Source: Morinoia aosen (lineage: Eukaryota; Arthropoda; Malacostraca; Amphipoda; Talitridae). Taken from it: 64,000 nt of DNA. Location: contig CM059563.1 of NCBI GenBank assembly GCA_030386875.1, positions 49,107,602 to 49,171,601 on the forward strand, given 5' to 3'. The notes under the pieces are model-generated. The model was not told where the DNA came from, did not search any database, and saw only the letters and a program-made list of their open reading frames with translations. Shown in pieces: positions 1 to 8,739 of this stretch. Made by a program: the position numbers and the translations under genes. How positions within the stretch are numbered: position 1 is the first letter of the stretch; the number at the start of each line of letters is the position of its first letter.

Positions 1-811
1 TGTATCAATTTTTCACCGTGCTGACACATGTACGAGTATAAAACAAAATTTTTTCAATTATTCTGTACTTAATCCGTTACCAGCACAATGCGTATAATTT
101 CAGACAGGGATGAGTGACGCACGGTATTTCGTTTTTACCTAAGTCTAATCAAATACATCATGCAAACTTTCCGTTGCAGTTTCGAAATAATGCAACCAAC
201 CTGAGTTACCAATCAATTTCATAAGCGCAAGTTATTTCACATGTATTGTACAAATTAGGCTACAAAAAATTTACTTCCTCTTTGTTTTGTATAGACATCC
301 ATCTGTCTTGGCAAATCCGTTTGGAAACTGGCAAAAGCAGCGTAAAACTTTTCTTTGAGAGCTACTTACCCCACAAAATTCGACAAGGACTATCATAAAT
401 TCTCTACAAGGCACGTCGGAGAGAGTTAACGTATCTTATGGACTTGGCGATGCTCTAGGGAAATGTAAAATGTTCAATTTTCTCTTTTGGGAGTAAAGTA
501 ATCTATGAAATGTCGCTGGCAAGTTAGGTAAGTCACAAACATTCTCATGCTTACGTGCTGTACGGGTTTTCTTTCCTTTCTTTTCTTCTCTTTCTGCAAA
601 TTTAGCTCCCAACGCTGTGGCAGCCTGCGGTGTTTAAATTTTCTATTTCTTGTCTCTCAAAGTGAGATCAAAGGATCACTTCGGTAAACTTCCGATGAAA
701 CTCTGTCTATGATATAAAACAATTAGCCTTAAAATAGGGGTTGCAGCAGAATTCAAATATAAAATTTCAGAGAACTATTCGACTCCATGTTTTTCTTTCA
801 ATTTCCCTCAG
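1..811 (+). other. 3' part of the last intron of aminopeptidase gene 1
   Basis: AT-rich sequence ending in a pyrimidine tract and CAG acceptor (AG at 810-811) before the exon at 812. No segment resembling the penultimate aminopeptidase exon is visible, so that exon lies outside the window. No repeat was recognised. Confidence 0.7.
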
Positions 812-985
812 CTAAAGGAGTTCAAAAGCGATCACATCGATGAACTGGCCGTGGCGACATACGCCGTCGATCAGAGCATCGAGAACACGTCCAACAACAT
901 CGCCTGGATGGACAGCAACTACGACTACATTGTCACCTGGCTGGCGAATAATGGATATCCTGTCAACGAATTTGAATTGGATTGA
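812..985 (+). CDS. aminopeptidase N-like gene 1, last exon (partial gene)
   Basis: The exon is 174 nt, 57 codons plus TGA, and is preceded by a canonical CAG acceptor. It encodes the extreme C-terminus of an M1 aminopeptidase, the end of the ERAP1-like helical domain, with the motif [20 protein letters not shown]. The last exon of gene 2 (54415-54588) has the same length and phase and shares a 50-nt identical tract, which establishes that this is the tail of a paralogous gene. The protein ends hydrophilic (NGYPVNEFELD), with no GPI-anchor or transmembrane tail, so the product is probably secreted. The rest of the gene lies to the left of the window. Confidence 0.88.
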   Translation, partial: LKEFKSDHIDELAVATYAVDQSIENTSNNIAWMDSNYDYIVTWLANNGYPVNEFELD

Positions 986-986
986 A

Positions 987-992
987 ATTAAA
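987..992 (+). promoter_or_regulatory. candidate polyadenylation signal ATTAAA of gene 1
   Basis: ATTAAA begins two bases after the stop codon of gene 1. It is a common variant signal. Its extreme closeness to the stop makes it uncertain, and further A-rich candidates occur downstream. Confidence 0.35.
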
Positions 993-3500
993 GTTTCCAG
1001 CTTGAAATAATTGTCCCAAAATGAACCATAAATGAATTTGAAAATCTTTTAGAAAAGCTTTTTTCAATCACAGTGAGTACATAACAACTTTTTTACTATC
1101 GTCGTTGTTGAGATTTTCTTCTGCGCTGATAACCTGGAGTTTGTTTTTTACGCTTTTGTCTAAGAGCGTTTATCATTGTGTTGATTCTACCACTCTCGAG
1201 TCGCATTATTCCCTTTGTGATTCTCCACCCTCAAATTAAAATCAAATTTATGCTTACTTTAACGAGGATTTACAAACGTATTCGTTAGCGTACAAATATA
1301 GCATTCAACAAGTAGAACTTAAGTTTTAACATTCATCTTTATTACTAAGTAAGCACGGTACAATATAATGGAATTGTAATCCATATCAACGACACTGGAG
1401 TAATTCATCATGTTTAACTCATAAAGTCTCAAAGTATTCTACACAAATAGTAAGCCATAAGTCTAAGTCACCTTCGTACAATAGGCAATACTTTAAGATA
1501 GCGATATGTCGAATATAGCGATATGTTCTACATTAATTGATATTTCCGTGAAAATTTTAAAACATGAAGTCAATTAATTAATATTGAAAATAATTATTAA
1601 AACAATAGCTGGCTAACGAAAAGAACGTAATCGAATACACCGGATTCAACGAATCTTTGATGCAAAGACTTGGGGCTCGAATTTACTTAAAATGTACTTC
1701 GAAAAAACTACTTATGTGATGGTCACGACGAGCCAGGCTTCGCGAATAAACTTCCAGACAAATATTGTCGGTACAATTGCTTCATGTGAGCATGTGTCAG
1801 CAAATTTTACTTTACTTATTTAGTCTTTACCGCTATTTAAAATATTGTGACGCATGGTCATGGGTTTCGCTTTGCAATTGTCTGTTACGATACTCCTGGA
1901 TGAGGCAAAAGGTGCATAATTTTACTGTTCAGTTTCCACTAGTGTACAATATTGCAACAATGGCTTTCCTCCTCCGTTTAAAGATAAAAGATTGTGCATC
2001 ACCAAAGGAGTCCTGTATGGGCGATGGTGTTTAAACTGAGAAATGTTCTTGGTTTGTAGGTGTGCACATTCGCTTACTCTTTCTTTATACTCCCATTTGA
2101 ATGAAATACTTCTATTTATATTCTCAAATTATTTCTGAAGCATTTTTGGCACACGAAAACAAGATATATAGTTTACTGACCCTCTACGCAAAATCAAGGA
2201 ATGGCTTATGAAATGCATCAAGTCAAGTCTACTTTCGCCTGTTTTTTTGTGTCAATCCCTCCTTTCTATTCCAATAGAAGGGAATTCTAGCAGAACTTTA
2301 TACAACAGCTACCAGAGTTTTCTTTTCAAATGGGCTTGTTTGCTCATTAGTAAAAATTCATCAAAAAATACTGTTTTAACAGTGAAAGTGCATGCATTCA
2401 AATAAGACGTACAACACGACGAAACAAGTTTTTCCTTTCCGGATTATTCGAGGTGCTCAACAGGGAAATAAATTCATAAAATGTTATTAATATAATTGTT
2501 CCTTCAGGGCATTCACGGTTCTTACGATAGCTTCACAAGCGAGAGATGTAAAAGTTTTCTGTGCTTTGACTGTAATCAAGCAACAATAATAAAAAGTATG
2601 GTATTACAAGAACAAAACGGGTTGTGCTTCATTTAAACCTTTCCCTGAGGTCGTGGTATTGCAGCTGCCTGAAGCTGAAATGCAGAAGATCAAATACCCT
2701 TGGAATTGCTCTAGGGAGTTACTCTTAAATTTTACAGCCTGAAGGATAGGCGCCGAAATTTTTTTTCAGCCCTAAATAGAGGAGTTATGAAAAATTTGTT
2801 TATTCGATTTTAATGGCGAAATACTTTATAATAGCAGAAGTAAAAGTGAAAGAACAAAACTTTATAAGAATATCATCGGATCAAACAAACGAATTTCATT
2901 CCCTGATTTACTTATAAAAAAATGGCACCACATTTCCAATCAACATAGTAATAAGCATCATTTATGGTGCTTATTCGTCTGAAGATATTGTTGGAGCGAT
3001 CAAGTTGAATCAAATTATTTTTAACCTATAATTTGAGCAATAATCTTGCATTTCACTGTGTTACCAGTTCTCCACGTCATTTTTTCGTTTTATTTCGTTT
3101 CAAACTAAAAACTGAGAGGTATTTTTGTCTTCATTTTGCATAAATTTTAAATTTTCTGCTCATAAAATAGTGTTCATTTTCATTTTTCATTTTTCTATCA
3201 CTTGAGAAACAGTTCAATAACATTCTTTTGATTCCGGTAGAACTAAGGATTTCTTTGCGACGATCTGGAAGAATAAGAAGGCCTAGTCTTCACCAGTACG
3301 TGGAAATTTCAGTACGCGATGACTTGAAGCTCCGATGTGCGGCTTGGAGCGAAAGCCAATCTCCGAAGTGTCCGAATTTCCCCATTCAGCGGAACTGAAG
3401 ATGTAGTTGGGATAAAATGTACGTTAATTTGCACTGTCCATTTCTCATCTTGTTTCCCGAAGGTGGCAGATCTTATTAGAGAAAGAGAAAAATATTTCTG
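993..3500. other. AT-rich intergenic sequence, no gene seen
   Basis: No exon-like segment, repeat of the window's families or RNA gene was recognised. Open frames here are short and lack codon bias. The final 8 bases (3493-3500, TATTTCTG) are the left target-site duplication of the B1 element. Confidence 0.5.
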
Positions 3501-3924
3501 GGTAAATCTGAAGGATATGTCAGTTATCGATTTTCCACTTTTTGGTGCCTGAACCTAATTAATTGAATCAAAATAAACAAGTTTTCTTCTATGGACTTTC
3601 CGTCTCAAATGAGTATTTTACGATTTATAGCGGTAAGTTTAGTTTCGTCTTTGAAGACGAATGCGCTCGAATAAACAGCTACTCATCGATTTTCGAATTT
3701 TTTTTGCTTGAATCAGGGTAATAACATTGAAATAAACAACTTTTCGGTAAATGTTGAGGACTTGACCATAATTGATTTTCGAATTTTCGATGCCGAAATA
3801 TGGTTAATGAGATCAAAAGAAACAAGTTTTCTTCAATGCACTTTCCGGCGGAAACGAGTATTTTAAAAGTTATAGCGGTAAATGAGTTACCGGAACTCCA
3901 GTGTTTCAGGCGGGGAAAAATATA

Positions 3925-4599
3925 GGTCAATGTGAAGTTTCATGCAATCACGGAAATTGATAATGATATTCCAAACAATCACTAAAGGAACCCATTCAAG
4001 AACGTTTTTCAAGAACGACATTCTGCTCGCTGATGCGTTATTTTCGAATTATTGAACTTTGAAGTTTGCCGTCGCGCGCCCAAGGAAGCGAGCGTAATTT
4101 AATTAAAAACGGAAGCTAACCCCCTATTACAAACGTAAAAAGGTTGGGTCGTGAGGGGTAGCCACAGTTCTTTTAGTGAAAAGTATAAATAAAGCTTCTA
4201 AACCACCCATTAGGGTGACGACCGCAATCTTGTTTACATCGGGTCTAACACGGCGACCACCATGGGCGCCGCCATCTTGGACCCGATGTCAACAAGATTG
4301 CGGTCGTCACCCTAATGGGTGGGTTAGAAGCTTTATTTATAATTTTCACTAGAAGAACTGTGCCTCCCCCTCACGACCCAACCTCTTTACGTTTGTAATA
4401 GCTTCCGTTATTAAATAAATTACGTTTCACGCGCTCGCTTCCTTTGGCGCCAAGGCCAACTTCAAAGTTCAATTATTCGAAAATAACGCATCAGCGAGCA
4501 GAATGTCATTCATGTAAAACGTTCTGAAATGTGTTCCTTTAGTGATTCCTGGGATCGGCATTATTATTTTCCGTGATTGCATGAAACTTCACATTGACC
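3925..4599. mobile_element. foldback MITE A1 (675 bp), inserted in B4
   Basis: Almost the whole element is one palindrome. It begins GGTCAATGTGAAGTTTCATG and ends with the reverse complement, centred near 4260. The 8-bp duplication AAAATATA is perfect (3917-3924 and 4600-4607). The inner arms hold the segment CCCCTATTACAAACGTAAA followed by GGTTGGGTCGTGAGGGG, shared with A2 and A3. It has no coding capacity. The high arm identity suggests a recent insertion or arm homogenisation. Confidence 0.9.
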
Positions 4600-4607
4600 A
4601 AAATATA

Positions 4608-5210
4608 CCGCGCGGTTCGACGTGAAAGTAAACAGAAGTTGCCGCGCGCCAACCAAGCCGACTTCGCTAGAAAAAATAAAGAAGAGAAGCAAACCCCCTA
4701 TTACAAACGTAAAAAGGTTGAGTCGTGAGGGCTAGCAACAGTTCTTTTTGTGAAAATTATGGAGAAAGGTTTTAATCGACCCATTACGTCGAACGTTCGA
4801 CGTATCTGAGAGCATTCGAATGAATTCGTTCGGATCGACAAATGAACTCGTCATCTAAGTATTTATACTAATGCATACTAGAATTTCACTTCATTGATAA
4901 TTCTCACTAAAAGAACTGTGGCTACCCCTCACGACCCAACCTCTTTACGTTTATAATAAAGTGTTTACCGCTGCTTATAAAGTGTTTACCGCTGCTTCGA
5001 CGTCACTGGCAGCCTTGAGATGACTGTATATCGTCGGTTCGACGTATCTGGGAACTTTCGAGTTAAGTCTTTCGCATCAACAATATAACTCGTCATCTCA
5101 TTAATTATGTTTATGCATAGTAGAATTTCAATTGATTTCCAATTTTCACTAAAAGAACTGTGGCTACCCCTCTCGACCCAACCTCTTTACGTTTGTAATA
5201 GGGTGATGCT
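4608..5210. repeat. rearranged family-A core fragments in the B4 loop
   Basis: Three copies of the family-A inner core (AAGAACTGTGGCTACCCCTC plus the following CACGACCCAACCTCTTTACG) occur near 4688-4755 (inverted), 4910-4970 and 5150-5206. They are interspersed with two copies of a TTCGACGTATCTG... segment. The pattern resembles one or two small palindromic elements collapsed into each other, but no clean target duplication could be assigned. Confidence 0.55.
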
Positions 5211-5463
5211 TCCCTTATTCATTTATTCCCGCCTTAAACACTGGAGTTCCGTTAACTCATTTACCGCTATAACTTGTAAAATACTCGTTTCCGCCGGAAA
5301 GTGCATTGAAGAAAACTTGTTTCTTTTGATCTGATTAACATTATTTAGGCATCGAAAATTCCAAAATCAATTATGGTCAAGTCCTCAACATTTACCAACT
5401 TTCTTATAAACATTTTTTTCGTCAAATGAGTATTTAACGAGGTATAGCGGTGGGTTTGGTTTC

Positions 5464-6003
5464 GGTCAATATTGAATATAATGTTGTCAATGAATTTCAT
5501 AATTTTGTAGGTATGGATAGGTAATATAGTCGATTTTAAGACGTTTTACATGAATGACAATGTGCCCGGAAATGCTTATTTTTGGAGATATTTAACTTTG
5601 AAGTTATAGGAACGTCGTTTATAAAATTGAACATACGGAGAGGTAAATAAGCAGAAATCCGGTTCTGACATAACGATAGGTAAGGTTAGGTTTGGTAAAG
5701 TTAATTTAGTTAAGTATCCTAACCTAAGTAAGCCTAAAATATCTTAATTTAACTCAACCATACCGAGGCCGATGACTCCCGCCAAAAAACTTGGCGTGGT
5801 CCGCGTCCGCAAAACGCCGGAAGAGCCATATCGAAACTGCCGTTAATGCTATTCTTACCTGGCGTTATTTATCCTATATCTCCTAAACTAAGCATTTCCG
5901 GGCACATTGTCATTCATGTAAAACGTCTTAAAATCGACTATTTTACCTATCTATACCTACGAAATTATGAAATTCGTTGACAACATTATATTCAATATTG
6001 ACC
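5464..6003. mobile_element. foldback MITE D2 (540 bp), inserted in B1
   Basis: The inverted ends are GGTCAATATTGAATATAATG on the left and the complement ending TTCAATATTGACC on the right. The duplications TTGGTTTC (5456-5463) and ATGGTTTC (6004-6011) match at 7 of 8 bases. The B1 sequence continues on both sides as in B2. The size agrees with D1 once D1's nested load is removed (538 bp). The centre carries runs of TAAGGTTAGG / CCTAACCTAAG. Confidence 0.82.
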
Positions 6004-6262
6004 ATGGTTTCTTCTGTGATGACGATCGCGCTGGAAGCGAGTGCGCATTGCAGTGTTGCTGTCCGACGTGCTCCTTGAATTACTTGCCGCTTCAAACACT
6101 GGAGTTGCGGTAAGACATTTACTGCTATAACTAATAAAATACTCGTTTGAGACGGAAAGGGCATAGATGAAAACTTGTTTATTTCGATCTAATTAACTAT
6201 GTTTAGGCATCGAAATTTACAAAATCGATAACTGACATATCCTTCAGATTTACCTATTTCTG

Positions 6263-6945
6263 TTGCACGAGCGTTTGATCGCAGGCCATCACACTTCTGA
6301 GTTTGAGTTAGAATTTAATTGAATTGCTTTTAAGGCCGTGCATGATAGCGAGTAGTTGAGTTTTTTTTATGCCTGTGAGTTCATTCCATTTCTTTGTTTG
6401 ATAACAAGCTTAGATTGCTCAAGAAATTCATTCCACTATTGTGTAACATCATAAAAGTTTTCCCAATTCACACGGCTTATGATGGCTCAAACGGGACGCT
6501 AAGAAAGTGGAAGCGCATATTCTAACTTTAGTAATCCTACCACGTAAGTAAACTATTAACTTAAGCTTGTTCAGTAGTCTAGGTTTTTCTAACAGCCAGA
6601 AAATCGTCGATATTACTGGAACGTTGGTTAAACTCCGTAGCAGATAAAACAATGATTTGTGTCTAAAAATGCCGAAGTAACATATTTTGGGTAACGTTCC
6701 ACCTGGGTCTCCAGCAATTTACAACTATGGACTCCCTAGCTTCGGCTAGGTATTCTAAAATACTAAAAATTGTATCCGTCCAGAATTGGTTTTATAAGCA
6801 TTCAGCTTTTCCACGTGCTCTTTAACGTCGGTTAGGTTTTTGTAGAGAAAATTTCGATCCGATAACATGGCTTCTTTCGTTCTCATCCATCAATGTTTGT
6901 AAATGATAGCTGAAATGGGAACATGTTCGTTATGTGCCATCAATT
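6263..6945. other. unannotated spacer between the two MITE nests
   Basis: AT-rich sequence with no convincing coding segment and no recognisable member of the A-D families. The last 8 bases (6938-6945, CATCAATT) are the left target duplication of D1. Confidence 0.45.
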
Positions 6946-7544
6946 GGTCAATGTTGAGTTTATTGTTGTCAACTATTTTCAAAATTTCGTTGCCACATTT
7001 AGGTAATTAGAGACATTTTAAGACGTTTTTACAGGAATGATATTGGGTCGATATGAAGTTTACGCCTTTCACGGAAATTGTTAATTCCGTTCCAAAGAAT
7101 CACTAAATGAACACATTTAAAAGCGTTTGGTATATGTGTAGCGTTTGGTAATAATCGATTTTCCAGTTTTCGGTGCCTAAACATAGTTAATAAGGTTAAA
7201 ATAACTCACTTCAATGCACTTTCTGTCGCAAATGAGTATTTAATGAGTTATAACGGTAGGTTTATTTTCGGTCAAAGTGAAGCGTGATGCAATCAAAGAA
7301 AATAGAAATTTAATTCCCAAGAATCACTAAAGGAACCCATTTAAGAACGTTTTACATGAATGACATTCTGCTCTCTGATGCGTTATTTTCGAATTAATCG
7401 ACTTTGAAGTTGGCGGTATATCTGAAGGATATGTCAGTTATTGATTTTCCACTTTTTGGTGCCTAAACCTAATGAATTGAATCAAAATAAACAAGTTTTC
7501 TTCTATGCACTTTCCGTCTCAAATGAGTATTTTACAATTTATAA

Positions 7545-7952
7545 GGAATTTTCACTGTTCTCTTCACCAATTTTACTGGTGCCGAATTGTGTTATTATTA
7601 TTTACGTGTTGTGAAGGGAATAGTCTATAGACAAGGATATGATAAGGATTACTTGCCCCTAGCAAGTATTCCAGCCCACCCACACCTTCTCGCGGTGGTA
7701 CTGTTAGTATACCCACTTGGAGTTAAAACTCATTACATATTTTATATGTAAATTTGATAACTGTGTGGTCATAGGATTATTTATTAATTGGTTGTCAGTG
7801 GGTAGAACCAACGTGGGGGGCGCCCACCAGCATCTGGGTCTTCTGTATTTTGTTTTGAATATTTGTACTTGAACTTTCTGCGTGTGGTATCGGAAAAAAC
7901 TAACCGGCCCCCTTGATTTATCAAGGGGACCCACCCCCTGAAACTAATTACA
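7545..7952 (+). other. 5' UTR of LINE copy 1
   Basis: This sequence aligns with 18016-18444 of copy 2 and precedes the inferred ORF1 start ATG at 7953. Conserved blocks are TACCCACTTGGAGTT, GGGTAGAACCAACGTGGGG and CCGGCCCC..TTGATTTAT. It presumably holds the internal promoter, but no promoter motif was identified. Confidence 0.7.
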
Positions 7953-8032
7953 ATGTTATGTGAAGAGTGTCCGACGGGAGTTGATCGGGAGAGGATGAAA
8001 GACCCGCAGAGTGAAGTGAGAGAAGAAAACAG

Positions 8033-8712
8033 GGTCAATGTGAAGTTTAATGCAATCACGGAAATTAATAATTATATTCCAAACAATCACTAAAGGAACC
8101 CATTTAAGAACATTTTATATGAACGACATTCTGCTCGCTGATGCTTTATTTTCGAATTATTGAACTTTGAAGTTGGCCTTCCCGCGCCAAAGGAAGCGAG
8201 CGTAATTTAATTAAAAACGGAAGCTAACCCCCTATTACAAACGTAAAGAGGTTGGGTCGTGAGGGGGAATCACAGTTCTTCTAGTGCAAATTATAAATAA
8301 AGCTTCCAACCCACCCATTGGGGTGACGACCGCAATCTTGTTTACATCGGGTCTAAGATGGCGACCACCATGGGCGTCGTCATCTCTTAGCACACTCGAT
8401 GTCAACAAGATTGCGGTCGTCACCCTAATGGGTGGGTTAGAAGCTTTATTTATAATTTGCACTAGAAGAACTGTGCCTCCCCCTCACGACCCAACCTCTT
8501 TACGTTTGTAATAGCTTCCGTTATTAATTAAATTCCGTTTCACGCGCTCGCTTCCTTTGGCGCCAAGGCCAACTTCAAAGTTCAATTATTCGAAAATAAC
8601 GCATCAGCGAGCAGAATGTCATTCATGTAAAACGTTCTTAAATGGGTTCCTTTAGTGATTCCTAAGATCGGAATTCTTATTTTCCGTGATTGCATTGAAC
8701 TTCACATAGACC
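8033..8712. mobile_element. foldback MITE A2 (680 bp), inserted in LINE ORF1
   Basis: The inverted ends are GGTCAATGTGAAGTTTAATG and the complement ending CACATAGACC. The 8-bp duplication GAAAACAG is perfect (8025-8032 and 8713-8720). Removing the element plus one duplication restores an uninterrupted ORF1 frame from ATG 7953, so this is the youngest layer of the nest. The near-perfect palindrome is centred around 8372. Open frames inside it are palindrome artefacts. Confidence 0.92.
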
Positions 8713-8739
8713 GAAAACAGCAGCAATCCTCACGGTGAA

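Larger units (their letters stand above)
3746..5396. mobile_element. foldback MITE B4, inserted in B1
   Basis: The inverted ends are GGTAAATGTTGAGGACTTGA on the left and its near-complement ending CAACATTTACC on the right. The left duplication is AACTTTTC (3738-3745); the right copy (5397 on) reads AACTTTCT, one T shorter. The B1 sequence resumes beyond it, matching the uninterrupted homologous stretch in B2 (around 15380-15420). B4 is about 970 bp without A1, so its loop (4608-5210) holds extra sequence of its own. Confidence 0.78.
3501..6254. mobile_element. foldback MITE B1 (host of nested B4, A1 and D2)
   Basis: The ends are inverted repeats: the left begins GGTAAATCTGAAGGATATG and the right ends ATATCCTTCAGATTTACC. 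The element is flanked by a perfect 8-bp duplication TATTTCTG (3493-3500 and 6255-6262). Subtracting the nested B4 and D2 elements with their duplications leaves about 547 bp, matching the sizes of B2 and B3. There is no coding capacity. A GGT...ACC non-autonomous element with 8-bp duplications could belong to a Merlin-, P- or other 8-bp superfamily. The duplications lack the hAT nTnnnnAn pattern, so the superfamily is left open. Confidence 0.85.

Noticed and set aside
8284..8440. hAT assignment for the foldback MITEs based on 8-bp duplications
   Set aside because: The observed duplications do not follow nTnnnnAn and the ends do not start with CAG-type hAT termini.
8235..8511. Two 75-codon frames with nearly identical peptides on opposite strands
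   Set aside because: They mirror each other because A2 is a palindrome; no coding signal.
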